The notes: generated by a model from the sequence alone, not told the origin. DNA of 64,000 bases from Brachybacterium sp. SGAir0954 (GCF_005490785.1 NZ_CP027295.1:1426001-1490000); one strand, 5' to 3'. Positions 42,922 through 52,471 are shown, counted from the first letter of the stretch. A program made the numbers and translations.

Positions 42922-44193
42922 TCAGGCGTCCTTCCCTGCGGTGGCGAGCTCGGGCGCGAGCTCGGTGCCCTCACCCTCCCACTCGGCGTTGACGTTCGTG
43001 TGGTCGACCTTCTGCTGCTGCGAGCGGCGGTAGATCGCGCCGCCGGCGACCACGAGGATCCCGAAGACGAGGAAGGCGCCGCCGACGCCGCCCACGAGGT
43101 GGCCGACGAAGTAGGTCACGGCGCCGACGATCGCGGCGGCCGGGAGGGTCATGAGCCAGCCGACGACCATCCGGCCGGCGACGCCCCAGCGCACCTTCGC
43201 GCCGGGTCGGCCGACGCCGGAGCCGATGATCGAGCCGGTCGCGACGTGGGTCGTGGACAGCGCCATGCCGAGGTGGCTCGAGGTGAGGATGATCGCCGCG
43301 GAGGAGGCCTCGGCGGCCATGCCCTGCGGGGAGTCGAGCTCGACGAGACCCTTGCCGAGGGTGCGGATGATCCGCCAGCCGCCCAGGTAGGTGCCGAGCG
43401 CGATCGCGCCGGCGCACAGGACGATGATCCAGACCGGGAGGCCGTTGGCCTCGATCTCCTGGTCGGAGAGGGTGCCGTGGGCGATGAGGCCGAGGGCGAT
43501 GACGCCCATCGTCTTCTGCGCGTCGCCCGTGCCGTGGGCGAGGGAGACGAGGGAGGCGGTCGCGATCTGGCCGTAGCGGAAGCCGCGCTCACGGCGGGCC
43601 TCGCGCACGCCACGGGTCACGCGGAACACGAGCCACACGCCGATCGCGGCGACGAGGCCGGCGATGAAGGGGGAGAGCAGGGCCGGGATGATCACCTTCG
43701 CGGTGAGGCCGGACCAGTTGATGCCGGCGGTCCCGAGCGCCGCGAGGCCCGCGCCGAGCAGGCCGCCGAACAGGGCGTGGGACGAGGAGGAGGGCAGGCC
43801 CAGGAGCCAGGTGAACAGGTTCCACAGGATGCCGCCGACGAGGCCGGCGAAGATGATGAACATCGCCGTCTCCGCATCGAGGCCAGCCATGAGGGCGCCC
43901 GTGTCGGTGTCCTGGATCTTCAGCACCGAGGTGGTCACGGTGACCGCGACCTCGACGGAGAGGAACCCGCCGACGAGGTTGAGGATCGCCGAGAGCGCGA
44001 CGGCGACCTTGGGCTTCAGCGCGCCGGTCGCGATGGAGGTCGCCATCGCGTTGCCGGTGTCGTGGAAGCCGTTGGTGAAGTCGAACGCGACTGCCGTGAC
44101 GATCAGCAGCAGGAGGATGACGAGTTCTCCGGTCATGACGTCAGGATGCGACCGGGCGCCGCCCCCGTGCCACCCGCCGATCGAGCCGTTCAT
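42922..44193 (-). CDS. pitA: inorganic phosphate transporter, PiT family
   Basis: 423 residues from ATG 44193 (GGAAGG upstream); ATG 44136 would start nearer the first helix. Two PiT signature repeats: AVAFDFTNGFHDTGNAMATS near the N-terminus and ATASLVSLAHGTGDAQKTMG in the middle, each with a GxxDxxN/G-D-type helix break. About ten helices. It imports metal-phosphate with protons. Leads an operon with a small membrane protein and a DUF3349 protein. Confidence 0.92.
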   Translation of the reverse strand: MNGSIGGWHGGGARSHPDVMTGELVILLLLIVTAVAFDFTNGFHDTGNAMATSIATGALKPKVAVALSAILNLVGGFLSVEVAVTVTTSVLKIQDTDTGALMAGLDAETAMFIIFAGLVGGILWNLFTWLLGLPSSSSHALFGGLLGAGLAALGTAGINWSGLTAKVIIPALLSPFIAGLVAAIGVWLVFRVTRGVREARRERGFRYGQIATASLVSLAHGTGDAQKTMGVIALGLIAHGTLSDQEIEANGLPVWIIVLCAGAIALGTYLGGWRIIRTLGKGLVELDSPQGMAAEASSAAIILTSSHLGMALSTTHVATGSIIGSGVGRPGAKVRWGVAGRMVVGWLMTLPAAAIVGAVTYFVGHLVGGVGGAFLVFGILVVAGGAIYRRSQQQKVDHTNVNAEWEGEGTELAPELATAGKDA

Positions 44194-44433
44194 CTGCCGT
44201 TCACCTTCCACGTGCGGGGATGCCCGCGGGAGTTCGCGAGATCACACGCGCCGTCTCCGCGCCTGCCGGCGTCGGCCCTCCCGCGCGTTGCACAGGAGGG
44301 GTGCGCTCTACCGCGCGGTCGCGATGACCGGCGTGTCCGTCCGAACTCCAGGCATTCCGGCTCGTCGGAGGGCATTATGAGAACGGAGGCGTCTGCGCCT
44401 CCGCCCTTCCCCCGAACGTAAGGAGAGAACGAC

Positions 44434-44718
44434 ATGGGTCTCATCGGCCTGATCATCTCGTGGCTCATCATCGGCGCCATCATCGGGCTGCTCGCCCGCG
44501 CCGTCATGCCGGGCAAGCAGGCCATGGGCCTGGGCATGACCATCGTCCTCGGTGTCGTCGGCGCGGTCGTCGGCGGCTTCATCGGCAGCCTCTTCGGCGG
44601 TGACGGCATCTCAGGGATCATGAACAACCCCTGGAGCATCGGCACGATCCTGCTCGCCGTGGTCGGCGCGATCGTCGTCATGGCGATCTACGGCCTGGCC
44701 ACGCGCAACCGCGCCTGA
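44434..44718 (+). CDS. GlsB/YeaQ/YmgE-family membrane protein
   Basis: 94 residues with AAGGAGAG upstream. Three hydrophobic segments: LIISWLIIGAIIGLLARAVM, GMTIVLGVVGAVVGGFIGSL and IGTILLAVVGAIVVMAIYGL. The GKQAMGLGMTIVLGVVGA glycine-rich core is typical of this stress-associated (former transglycosylase-associated) family. A hairpin GGAGGCG-TCT-GCGCCTCC lies in its 5' leader and a strong terminator follows. Confidence 0.88.
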   Translation: MGLIGLIISWLIIGAIIGLLARAVMPGKQAMGLGMTIVLGVVGAVVGGFIGSLFGGDGISGIMNNPWSIGTILLAVVGAIVVMAIYGLATRNRA

Positions 44719-44758
44719 GCCTCCCCGCGCCGGCCCCGTGCCGGCCCCCGGGAACGAC

Positions 44759-44796
44759 GAAGCCCGGGACCGATCCGCCGATCGGTCCCGGGCTTC
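44759..44796. terminator. terminator between GlsB-type gene and gntP
   Basis: Perfect 17-bp stem GAAGCCCGGGACCGATC with a CGCC loop between convergent genes, so likely bidirectional. Confidence 0.88.
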
Positions 44797-44814
44797 CGCC
44801 GTCCTGGGCGCGGG

Positions 44815-46218
44815 TCAGACGACCGAGGCGATCCCGAACAGCACGAGCGAGAGCGCGAAGCCGACGACGGCCATCGCGGTCTGGATGAGGGTCCAGCTGG
44901 CGAGGGTCTGCTTCATCGAGAGGCCGAAGAAGCGGGAGACCAGCCAGAAGCCCGAGTCGTTGACGTGCGCGACGCCCACGGAGCCCGCGGACATCGCCAT
45001 GACGATCGCCACGACCTGCAGGGCGTTGAAGTCCCCGGCGGCCACGACGGCCGTCATGAGGGAGGCGGCGGTGGTCAGCGCGACCGTCGCCGAGCCCTGC
45101 GCGATGCGCACGATCTGGGCGATGAGGAACGCCGCGACGATCACGGGCATGCCGAGGCTGTTGAGCGAGCCGGCGACCGCGTCGCCGATGCCCGTCAGGC
45201 GGAGCACGCCGCCGAACATGCCGCCCGCGCCGGTGACGACGACGACGGAGCAGATCGGGCCGAGGGCGGAGTCCTGGATCTTCTCGATGAGGGTGCCGCT
45301 CTTCCCCGCGCCCCAGCCGAGCACGACCATCGAGACCAGCACGGTGATGAGCAGCGCGATCGGGGTCTCGCCGAGGACGCGCAGCACCTGCACGACCGGC
45401 AGGGCCTTGAAGGCGTCGGGGTCGTCCTTCGTCGCGGCGAGGGTGTTCAGGCCGGTGTTGAGCAGGATCAGGACGAGCGGCAGCAGCAGCATCGAGATGA
45501 TCGCGGGGACCGACGGGCGGGACTCGAAGCCCGTCTCCTCGGAGTTCGAGTCGAGGATCGTGGGGACGGGCACGCGGATGTGGTCGCCGAAGACCTTGCC
45601 GGCGAGCGGCGCGACGGTCGCCCAGATGATGAGCGCGAACACGAGGCCCACGAGCAGCACGAGGCCGACGTCGGCGCCCATGATGTTCGAGGCGGCGACG
45701 GGGCCGGGGTGCGGCGGGGAGAAGATGTGCATCGCCGAGAACGCCACGGCGCTCGGGAAGGCGATCGAGAGGAACGAGGCGCCGGTGCGGCGGGCCACCG
45801 CGTAGATGATCGGCATCATGACGACGAGGCCGGCGTCGAAGAAGATCGGGAAGCCCATGAGCAGGCTCGCCACGGAGAGGGCCATGCCCGCGCGGCGCTC
45901 GCCGAACAGGTCGATCATCTTCTCGGCGAGGACCTGGGCGCCGCCGGAGGCCTCGATCATGCGGCCGAGCATCGCGCCGAGGCCCACGAGCAGCATGACG
46001 TTGCCCAGCGTCGAGTTGAAGCCGAAGCCGATCGCCTCGAGCAAACGGTTGGCGGGCACGCCGGCGATGACGGCGGTGAGCAGGCTCGTGATGAGCAGGG
46101 CGAGGAAGGCATGCATGCGCAGCGCCATGATCATGACGAGCAGGCCGGCGATCGCGGCGACGGCGAGGATCAGCAGCCCGCCCGTGCCGAGATCCCAGTT
46201 CAGGACGAGATCGTCCAT
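44815..46218 (-). CDS. gntP: gluconate:proton symporter, GntP family
   Basis: 467 residues with 12-14 helices. GntP signatures: IAGVPANRLLEAIGFGFNST, GGAQVLAEKMIDLFGERRAG, GFPIFFDAGLVVMMPI, IFSPPHPGPVAASNIMGADV and near the C-terminus VGVAHVNDSGFWLVSRFFGL. Imports gluconate or a related aldonate. It follows the gluconate 5-dehydrogenase-like gene in the same direction after 70 bases, forming a sugar-acid utilisation unit under the IclR gene further upstream. Confidence 0.93.
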   Translation of the reverse strand: MDDLVLNWDLGTGGLLILAVAAIAGLLVMIMALRMHAFLALLITSLLTAVIAGVPANRLLEAIGFGFNSTLGNVMLLVGLGAMLGRMIEASGGAQVLAEKMIDLFGERRAGMALSVASLLMGFPIFFDAGLVVMMPIIYAVARRTGASFLSIAFPSAVAFSAMHIFSPPHPGPVAASNIMGADVGLVLLVGLVFALIIWATVAPLAGKVFGDHIRVPVPTILDSNSEETGFESRPSVPAIISMLLLPLVLILLNTGLNTLAATKDDPDAFKALPVVQVLRVLGETPIALLITVLVSMVVLGWGAGKSGTLIEKIQDSALGPICSVVVVTGAGGMFGGVLRLTGIGDAVAGSLNSLGMPVIVAAFLIAQIVRIAQGSATVALTTAASLMTAVVAAGDFNALQVVAIVMAMSAGSVGVAHVNDSGFWLVSRFFGLSMKQTLASWTLIQTAMAVVGFALSLVLFGIASVV

Positions 46219-46288
46219 CGTCGGACTCCTTTGTCGAGGTGAGGGGTGAGGGGTGTGGTGGGACGCGGAGGCGAGGGCCTCCGGGGGA

Positions 46289-47059
46289 TCAGATGACGGC
46301 GGTCATGCCGCCGTCGACGTACAGGGTCTGGCCGTTCACGAAGGCGGCCGCGTCGGAGGCGAGGAAGACGAGCGGACCCACGAGGTCCTCGGTCGCGCCC
46401 CAGCGGCCGGCGGGGGTGCGCCCGGCGACCCAGGCGGAGAACTCCTCGTCGGCCACGAGGGCGGCGGTCAGCTCGGTTGCGAAGTAGCCGGGGGCGAGAG
46501 CGTTGACCTGCACGCCGTGGGGCGCGAGATCGGCGGTGAGGCCCTTGGTGAGCATGACGATGCCGCCCTTGGTGGCGCTGTAGGCGGCGATCGAGGGGCG
46601 CGCGAGCTGGGACTGCACGGAGCCGATGTTGATGATGCGGCCGGAGCCGCGGGCGATCATGCCGGCGGCGGCGCGGCGGGCGCACTTGAAGGCGCTCGAG
46701 AGGTTCGTGGCGACGAGGTCGTCCCAGTCCTCGTCGGTGAACTCGGTGAGCGGGGCGCGGCGCTGGATGCCGGCGTTGTTCACGAGCACGTCGAGGGCGC
46801 CGTGCTCCGCCTCGAGCGCGGTGAGGGCCGCGTCGATCTGGGCGGTGTCGGTGACGTCGAAGGCGGTCGCGAGGGCCGGGGTGCCGGTCGCGTCGGTGAT
46901 CGCGGCGGCCTCGGCGGTGGCCTGCTCGAGGCTGCGGCCGTGGACGACGACGGACGCGCCGGCGGCGGAGAGCCCCTCGGCGAGGGTCCGGCCGATCCCG
47001 CGGGTGGATCCGGTGACGAGGGCGAGGCGACCGCTGAGGTCGAAGGCGGCGACGGACAT
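46289..47059 (-). CDS. SDR oxidoreductase, gluconate 5-dehydrogenase-like
   Basis: 256 residues. NAD(P) loop LVTGSTRGIGRTLAEGL, VNNAGIQRRAPLTEF, catalytic Ser in IGSVQSQLARPS with Y-x-x-x-K in AAYSATKGGIVM, and PGYFATELTAAL. 'NNAGIQRR' and 'SxxSQLARPSIAAY' are typical of gluconate 5-dehydrogenases (5-ketogluconate reductases, IdnO/GntZ-like). Adjacent gntP supports the substrate. A perfect palindrome 97 bases upstream is the probable IclR operator. Confidence 0.9.
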   Translation of the reverse strand: MSVAAFDLSGRLALVTGSTRGIGRTLAEGLSAAGASVVVHGRSLEQATAEAAAITDATGTPALATAFDVTDTAQIDAALTALEAEHGALDVLVNNAGIQRRAPLTEFTDEDWDDLVATNLSSAFKCARRAAAGMIARGSGRIINIGSVQSQLARPSIAAYSATKGGIVMLTKGLTADLAPHGVQVNALAPGYFATELTAALVADEEFSAWVAGRTPAGRWGATEDLVGPLVFLASDAAAFVNGQTLYVDGGMTAVI

Positions 47060-47155
47060 GGGGCGGCTCCATTGGCGAGGCGATGTCGGTGGTGCTCGTC
47101 GTCGGGTGACGAGGACCAGCGCCAGACTACGACACCCGGTCCTCTCTGGGGAACA

Positions 47156-47175
47156 CGGTTCAGCATCCTGAACCG
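47156..47175. promoter_or_regulatory. IclR operator upstream of the gluconate genes
   Basis: Perfect 8-base arms CGGTTCAG (47156-47163) and CTGAACCG (47168-47175) around CATC. On the minus strand a -35/-10 pair TTCCCC-18-TAGTCT lies just downstream, so binding would control the SDR-gntP operon. TTCA/TGAA cores match the IclR sites near 25.6 and 27.65 kb. Confidence 0.6.
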
Positions 47176-47249
47176 GGAGGCAGTGTGAGGCAGGTCGCCC
47201 TCATCCTCTCGCGGAGGAGCGGCGGAGGCGGGGGAGACGGGGAGAGTGC

Positions 47250-48026
47250 TCAGCGGCGGCGCGAGGCCGCGCCGAGCGGATTCGTCAGCGCGGCGGCGAC
47301 GCGGAGGATCGCCGCGGAGATCTTCTCGATGCGCGCAGGGTCGAGCTCCGCGGAGGGGATCGCCGTGCCCACCGCGAGCATCGGATCGGCCGGGTGCCAC
47401 GGCGGCAGCGGCGCCGCGATCCCGGTGACGCCCACCGTCGAGGCGCCCTCGTCGATCGCGACGCCCCGCTCGCGGGCCTGCTCGATCTGCGCGCGGATCG
47501 CCGCGGAGGAGGTCGACGTGCGCGACGTGAGCGCCGGGATCTCCGTGCGGGCGAGGACGTCCTCGACCGCCGCCTCCGGCATGGCGGAGAGCATCGCGAG
47601 GCCGGTCGCGGTGAGCACGAGCGGCAGGCGGGTGCCCAACGGCGAGCCGAGGCGCCGCTCGCGCCCCTCGTAGCGGACGAGGTACAGGGTGTCGAGGTCG
47701 TCGTGCGCCGCGATCTGCACGAGCTCCCCGGCGAGCTCCGCCTCCTCCTCGACCACGGGGAAGAACTCCCGGATCTGGTGGAACTGGAGGGCGAACTGGC
47801 CGCCCAGCTCCGCCGTGCGCATGCCCAGCACGTAGCCGCCCTCGACGCGTCGGATCATCCGGCCCTGCTCGAGGGCCGCGCACAGGTTCGAGGTCGAGGA
47901 CTTCGCGATCCCGAGCTCTCGGGCGATCGTCGTCAGCGTCATCGGCTGCGCGGGGGAGGCGCCGAGCACGGTGAGCACGCGCAGGGCGCGGCTGACGGCC
48001 GGGGCGGGATCCTTCACGTCGGGCAT
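47250..48026 (-). CDS. IclR-family regulator of the gluconate operon
   Basis: 258 residues. HTH: MTLTTIARELGIAKSSTSNL, then MIRRVEGGYVLGMRTAELGG; effector domain LGSPLGTRLPLVLTATGLAM and RGVAIDEGASTVGVTGIAAP. Close paralogue of the IclR at 26818. It lies upstream of, and in the same direction as, the SDR and gntP genes and probably senses a sugar acid. Start chosen at ATG 48026; the longer frame has no support. Confidence 0.92.
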   Translation of the reverse strand: MPDVKDPAPAVSRALRVLTVLGASPAQPMTLTTIARELGIAKSSTSNLCAALEQGRMIRRVEGGYVLGMRTAELGGQFALQFHQIREFFPVVEEEAELAGELVQIAAHDDLDTLYLVRYEGRERRLGSPLGTRLPLVLTATGLAMLSAMPEAAVEDVLARTEIPALTSRTSTSSAAIRAQIEQARERGVAIDEGASTVGVTGIAAPLPPWHPADPMLAVGTAIPSAELDPARIEKISAAILRVAAALTNPLGAASRRR

Positions 48027-48134
48027 CGGTGCCTCTCTCCGGGGTGGGGACTGCAGGGATCCTAGCGGCGGGAGGGCCATGTCCCCGGACCGTGCGGCCC
48101 GTCCCGGACCGGGCCGTCCCGATACCGTGGGGGC

Positions 48135-48863
48135 ATGGCCGCCCGCCGACGAGCCCCCGCCCCCGAGGAGCAGCTGGAGCATCTGCGTGATCGCTTCGGC
48201 CTCGACGCGCGCCCGGGGGCCAGGCCCCTGGCCCACCGCGAGCACGCGGACCCGGCGCTCCTCGAGGCCCTCGAGGTGCCCCACTACGCGTGGCTGTACA
48301 ACGCGAACGTCGTGCCCCGGGAGGCGCACGCGCAGCGCGGCCGGCTCGAGGGGGCGCTCGCCGTGGACGTCGGCGTGCCCCGGCGCGCGGGCGTGACCGG
48401 CGCGGCCGCCGCGATCGAGCGGTCCCAGCTGCTGGCCCGCGTGCTGATGGCGCAGTTCGAGGCGCCCGGCGCGGTCTACTCGATCCAGGCGCTCGCCTGG
48501 GAGGAGGAGGCCGCCTCCGGGACGCTCGTCGTCGAGGTCGCGAGCGGCCGCGGCAGCGGGGACAGCCTCGCCCGGGTCGAGGACGGCGACCTGGGGCCCG
48601 TGCTGGAAGCGGTGCTCGACGCCGTGCGACCGCCCGGCACCACCTTCGCGATCTCCCGCGACCCCGTGGACCTGCGCGACGAGCCCGCCTCCCACTGGCG
48701 CTGGGTGCATCCGGTGGTGCCGGAGGAGAGGATCGAGGAGTTCGCGACCCTCGCCCGGGACACGGCCTTCGAGGTGCTCACGCTGCTCGTCGGCTCCGCG
48801 GCGGGATCCTGCCGGCCCCTGAAGACCGTGCCGGACTGGTACGTCGACGTGCCCGGGCTCTGA
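48135..48863 (+). CDS. hypothetical protein (242 aa)
   Basis: Soluble protein beginning MAARRRAPAPEEQLEHLRDR, with no signal peptide or membrane segment. Notable stretches: LEVPHYAWLYNANVVPREAH, LAWEEEAASGTLVVEVASGR and a C-terminal PEERIEEFATLARDTAFEVL. Codon use and composition match its neighbours, so I judge it real, but I recognise no family. Divergent from the IclR gene and convergent with the YigZ-type gene. Confidence 0.7.
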   Translation: MAARRRAPAPEEQLEHLRDRFGLDARPGARPLAHREHADPALLEALEVPHYAWLYNANVVPREAHAQRGRLEGALAVDVGVPRRAGVTGAAAAIERSQLLARVLMAQFEAPGAVYSIQALAWEEEAASGTLVVEVASGRGSGDSLARVEDGDLGPVLEAVLDAVRPPGTTFAISRDPVDLRDEPASHWRWVHPVVPEERIEEFATLARDTAFEVLTLLVGSAAGSCRPLKTVPDWYVDVPGL

Positions 48864-48887
48864 GGCGCGGGCTCTGAGCGGCAGGCG

Positions 48888-49550
48888 TCAGGCTCCGGCG
48901 AGCGGGACGTCCGCGAGGCGCTTCCCAGCCTCCTCGACCCGTGCCCGGCCCGCGGACCACCGCGCGGCATCGGCCCGCAGCTCCTCCAGCAGGGACGGCT
49001 CGACGAGCACCGTCAGCACCGCCGTGCGGGAGCCGTAGGCGGTGGGCTCCATCGCGGCGCCGTGCGCGTCGGCCCAGGTCCGCACCGCATGCTCCGCCGC
49101 GCCCGCGTCGGCGTGGCCCACCTCGATCCGCGCGACGCTCAACGTGGTGCGGCGCAGCAGCGTCGCCGCAGCGACCGCCTGCTCCACACCGGCCGTGTAC
49201 GCGCGCACCAGCCCGCCCGCACCGAGCTTCACCCCGCCGAAGTAGCGGATGACGATCGCGAGGGTGTCCGTGAGCTCCGCGTGCAGCAGCGACTGCAGCA
49301 TCGGCATCCCCGCCGTGCCCGACGGCTCCCCGTCGTCGCTCGAGCGGTGCACGACCGCGGCGGTCTCCGTCTCCCCGATCACGAGCGCCGTGCAGCGGTG
49401 CCGGGCCGAGGGATGGTCCCGGCGCGCCGCGAGGATCCGCTCGTCGGCCTCCTCCACCGAGGTGACGCGGTGCAGACGGGTGAGGAACCGGGACCGCTTC
49501 TCCACGAGCTCCGTCTCGACGTCGGCGGCGAGGACCAGCGGATCAGGCAC
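48888..49550 (-). CDS. YigZ/IMPACT-family protein
   Basis: 220 residues from a GTG; the long frame upstream is a shadow of the next gene. N-terminal UPF0029 part: EKRSRFLTRLHRVTSVEEAD, DHPSARHRCTALVIGE, SDDGEPSGTAGMPMLQSLL and IRYFGGVKLGAGGLVRAYTA, all hallmark segments. C-terminal ferredoxin-like domain from about 140. Bacterial YigZ has a nucleic-acid or ribosome-related role that is not fully defined; IMPACT regulates translation stress in eukaryotes. Confidence 0.92.
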   Translation of the reverse strand: MPDPLVLAADVETELVEKRSRFLTRLHRVTSVEEADERILAARRDHPSARHRCTALVIGETETAAVVHRSSDDGEPSGTAGMPMLQSLLHAELTDTLAIVIRYFGGVKLGAGGLVRAYTAGVEQAVAAATLLRRTTLSVARIEVGHADAGAAEHAVRTWADAHGAAMEPTAYGSRTAVLTVLVEPSLLEELRADAARWSAGRARVEEAGKRLADVPLAGA

Positions 49551-49634
49551 GGTGACCGGCTTCAGACATGGTGGTGAGTCTAGGGCGGGCGACAGCCTGG
49601 GCAGATCCTGGACGGACCGATGAAGGAGCCCCTC

Positions 49635-49928
49635 ATGACCGCCGCATACCCCGGTGCCCCGCAGGGCGGCCAGTGGCGGCCCGGCCCCGCCGCCCCCGCG
49701 AAGCGCCGCTCCAAGGGGCCCGTGGTCCTCCTGGTCATCGGTGCCCTGATCCTCGTGCTCAGCCTCGTCGCCGGCAGCCCCGTCGCCCTCGGCCCGCCGG
49801 TGTCCATCGGCGGCATCTTCAGCGGCATCGACGGCGTGCTGCTCGCCGTGCTCGGCGGCATCCTCGGCTTCCTGCTGCTCCTCGCGAGCATCATCAGGAT
49901 GGTCGTGCAGCGCCGCCGCACCGCCTGA
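49635..49928 (+). CDS. small two-helix membrane protein (97 aa)
   Basis: ATG 49635 has AAGGAG nine bases upstream; an ATG 15 bases earlier is inside that RBS and is rejected. A Pro/Gly/Ala/Lys cytoplasmic leader (PGAPQGGQWRPGPAAPAKRR) precedes two membrane segments, VVLLVIGALILVLSLVAGSP and LLAVLGGILGFLLLLASIIR, and a basic end. No specific family recognised. Confidence 0.7.
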   Translation: MTAAYPGAPQGGQWRPGPAAPAKRRSKGPVVLLVIGALILVLSLVAGSPVALGPPVSIGGIFSGIDGVLLAVLGGILGFLLLLASIIRMVVQRRRTA

Positions 49929-50009
49929 CCCACCCCTCCCCACACCGCAGGCCCGTGCCCGCCACGGCCCGTCCCGCCGCTACGATGGGACGGCCCGCCT
50001 GGCGGGCAC

Positions 50010-50082
50010 GGGCCTGTAGCTCAGTCGGCAGAGCATCGGACTTTTAATCCGCGGGTCGTGGGTTCGATCCCCACCGGGCCCA
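50010..50082 (+). tRNA. tRNA-Lys (TTT)
   Basis: Acceptor GGGCCTG pairs with CGGGCCC, discriminator A; anticodon loop CTTTTAA gives TTT; T-arm GTGGG-TTCGATC-CCCAC. -10-like TACGAT sits 24 bases upstream. No terminator hairpin follows directly, unlike the other tRNAs: the arsenic island starts here. Confidence 0.96.
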
Positions 50083-50454
50083 CCCTGGTCGAAGCCTGTC
50101 GTCGGCGACATGGCCGCGTCCTGTGGGGAGTCGACGGGAACTTGGTCGCACACCCGGCCCGTATGGCGGGGAGTGCCTGCCGGCTGCGTCCGCGGGACGA
50201 GCAGGGTGTACACGGTGCGAGAACCATGTCGGCGACCCATCGGTGTCGAAGCGCGGTCTCGCCTGCGCGAGTGCCCAGGCGGAGGCGCTGGTAGGCGCCG
50301 CTCTATTGACGGGTCCGGCATCCGGGGCAAGGAGCCGAGAGCCGCGTTCTCAGAGGTGGGCGGTAGTGGCCGGGCCGATGGACCAGGGTCGATGACGACC
50401 AGGGAGGCGAGTTCGATGCGGTGGCGAGGTCGGGCCGTGTCGCTGCAAACGTGG
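50083..50454. other. left margin of the arsenic island, no recognisable gene
   Basis: 372 bases. Frames here lack coding character; the minus-strand frame containing GGDRTHDPRIKSPMLCRLSY is simply the antisense of tRNA-Lys. The region could hold the remains of an integrase but I can read none. Confidence 0.4.
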
Positions 50455-50883
50455 TCAGTTCGCGGTAGGGGTGAGGTCGTTCAGGAGTGCACGGACGCGG
50501 GCGTCGATGTCGTCCCGCACCAGGCGCATGCGCTCCATCCCTTCGATGCCCCTCAGGGAGGGCTCATCGGTGTGCCAGGTGGTGACCGGCGCGGTCATTC
50601 CCTCGACGGGTTCGATGACGGCTTCGCCGCCGATGACGATCACGTGATCGACGCTGCGCAGCAGCTCGGAGGTGACCGGCTGCGGGACGGCGGAGGACAT
50701 GTCCGCGCCGACCTCGGCAATCGCCTCCGCGGACTGGGCATTGATGGCGGTGCCGGGGCGGGTGCCGGCGGAGTGCACCTCGACGGCATCTCCGGCGTGA
50801 TGGCGCATGAGGGCGGCCGCCATCTGGGACTTACCGCCGTTCTTCACGCACACGAACAGGACTGCGGGGCGTTTCGCGGTCAT
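50455..50883 (-). CDS. arsC: arsenate reductase-type low-molecular-weight phosphatase (ArsC)
   Basis: 142 residues from ATG 50883; an in-frame ATG at 50910 overlapping the acr3 stop (ATGA) would add nine. The P-loop reads [12 protein letters not shown]: the Cys and Ser are kept but the usual Arg of the CX5R loop is Lys. [20 protein letters not shown] and VIVIGGEAV follow, where canonical enzymes have a DP-type acid loop. Reduces arsenate to arsenite with mycothiol or thioredoxin in typical actinobacterial members. Co-directional with acr3. Confidence 0.85.
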   Translation of the reverse strand: MTAKRPAVLFVCVKNGGKSQMAAALMRHHAGDAVEVHSAGTRPGTAINAQSAEAIAEVGADMSSAVPQPVTSELLRSVDHVIVIGGEAVIEPVEGMTAPVTTWHTDEPSLRGIEGMERMRLVRDDIDARVRALLNDLTPTAN

Positions 50884-50906
50884 GGTGACTCGATCTCTCT
50901 GCTGGT

Positions 50907-51998
50907 TCATCGTGTGGGAACGGTCGCGTCGCCGGGGAAGAGCCGGCGGCCCATCGCGAGAGCGACGTAGACGAGGGCGACGAGGACCGGGACCTCGATC
51001 AGGGGGCCGACGACACCGGCGAGGGCCTGGCCGGAGGTGACGCCGAAGGTGCCGATGGCGACGGCGATGGCGAGCTCGAAGTTGTTGCCCGCGGCCGTGA
51101 ACGCGACGGTCGCGGACTTCGCGTAGTTCAGGCCGATCGCCCGTCCGAACAGGAAGGACCCGAGGAACATGACCACGAAGTAGACCAGCAGCGGCAGAGC
51201 GATGCGGGCCACGTCGCCCGGGGCGGAGAGGATCGCGTCGCCCTGGAGGGCGAACAGCAGCACGATGGTGAACAGCAGCCCGTACAGCGCCCACGGGCCG
51301 ATCCTCGGGAGGAACCGCTCCTCGTACCAGGTCCGGCCCTTCGCCCGCTCGCCGAGGATGCGGGTCAGGAACCCGGCGACCAGAGGGATCCCGAGGAAGA
51401 TCAGCACGCTGAGGACGATCGCGCCGATCGAGAACTCGGCCGACGTGGTCGGCAGCCCCAGCCACGACGGTAGCGCCTGGAGGTAGAACCAGCCCAGGGC
51501 ACCGAAGGCGATCACCTGGAAGACGGAGTTGATCGCGACCAGCACGGCGGCAGCTTCGCGATCACCGCAGGCGAGGTCGTTCCATATGAGGACCATCGCG
51601 ATGCAGCGCGCGAGACCGACGATGATCAGGCCGGTCCGGTACTCCGGCAGGTCGGCAAGGAAGATCCACGCGAGGCCGAACATGAGGGCCGGTCCGACGA
51701 TCCAGTTCAGCACCAGCGAGGTCACCAGCAGGCGTCGGTCCGCGCCGATGCGCCGGGTCTCGTCGTAGCGGACCTTCGCCAGGACCGGGTACATCATCAC
51801 CAACAGCCCGAACGCGATGGGCAGGGACACGGACCCGATCTTCACCGCCTCCAGCGCGGTGTTCAGGCCGGGGACGAACCGCCCCAGCAGGAGCCCCGCA
51901 GCCATGGCGGCCAGAATCCATACCGGGAGCCAGCGGTCGAGAAAGGACATCTCCTTCATCACGCGCGGCTGCTCCGCATCCTTGGTGGTCGTACTCAT
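50907..51998 (-). CDS. acr3: arsenite efflux permease, ACR3 family
   Basis: 363 residues from ATG 51998 with GAGG upstream. Ten hydrophobic helices. ACR3 markers: [20 protein letters not shown] near helix 2-3, [20 protein letters not shown] carrying the conserved Cys, and [20 protein letters not shown]. It extrudes arsenite using the proton gradient. Divergent from arsR with a 81-base operator region, and overlapping or close to arsC. Confidence 0.95.
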   Translation of the reverse strand: MSTTTKDAEQPRVMKEMSFLDRWLPVWILAAMAAGLLLGRFVPGLNTALEAVKIGSVSLPIAFGLLVMMYPVLAKVRYDETRRIGADRRLLVTSLVLNWIVGPALMFGLAWIFLADLPEYRTGLIIVGLARCIAMVLIWNDLACGDREAAAVLVAINSVFQVIAFGALGWFYLQALPSWLGLPTTSAEFSIGAIVLSVLIFLGIPLVAGFLTRILGERAKGRTWYEERFLPRIGPWALYGLLFTIVLLFALQGDAILSAPGDVARIALPLLVYFVVMFLGSFLFGRAIGLNYAKSATVAFTAAGNNFELAIAVAIGTFGVTSGQALAGVVGPLIEVPVLVALVYVALAMGRRLFPGDATVPTR

Positions 51999-52079
51999 CA
52001 GACCTCGGAACCTTCCATCGACGGTTATCGATGAGCACGCTATGGTCCACATCGATGACTGTCAATGTAAGGTGAGGGC
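51999..52079. promoter_or_regulatory. divergent ars promoter with ArsR-site candidates
   Basis: ATCGATGA occurs at 52027 and 52051, 24 bases apart; CATCGA (52016-52021) and TCGATG (52028-52033) form an inverted repeat around CGGTTA. Repression by the adjacent ArsR and release by arsenite are inferred. Confidence 0.55.
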
Positions 52080-52445
52080 GTGACCACGACGACCGACGCC
52101 ACAGCCACCGGATTCGCGGCGAGGACCGGCTCTGGCGAGTGCTGCACGCTGTCCGCAGGCCCTGTCGACACTGTCGACGCCGAGCGGATCGCCTCTCTCC
52201 TGAAGGCGCTGTCCGACCCCACGCGCCTCCGGCTCCTGTCCCACGTCGCCGCCCAGGGCTGCGAATCGGTCTGCGCATGCGATCTCACCGAGCCGCTCGG
52301 CATCAGTCAGCCCACCGTGAGCCACCACATGAAGAAGCTCGTCGACGCCGGCCTGCTCACGCGCGAGCAGAAAGGCCGCTGGGCCCACTACTCCGTCGTC
52401 CCGTCAGCTTTCGCCGAGCTCCGTGCGTTCCTCGACATCGCCTGA
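52080..52445 (+). CDS. arsR: ArsR-family arsenite-responsive repressor
   Basis: 121 residues, GTG start. Winged HTH: IASLLKALSDPTRLRLLSHV, CACDLTEPLGISQPTVSHHM and LVDAGLLTREQKGRWAHYSV. Cysteines: an N-terminal pair in GSGECCTLS and CESVCACDL in the DNA-recognition region, the latter being the usual ArsR metalloid site. Probably derepresses acr3-arsC (leftward) and the following arsC. Confidence 0.94.
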   Translation: MTTTTDATATGFAARTGSGECCTLSAGPVDTVDAERIASLLKALSDPTRLRLLSHVAAQGCESVCACDLTEPLGISQPTVSHHMKKLVDAGLLTREQKGRWAHYSVVPSAFAELRAFLDIA

Positions 52446-52471
52446 ACCTCACCCCCGGTCGGGAGGCTCTC

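Noticed and set aside
50083..50454. An integrase fragment in the left margin of the arsenic island
   Set aside because: No tyrosine- or serine-recombinase motif could be read in any frame.
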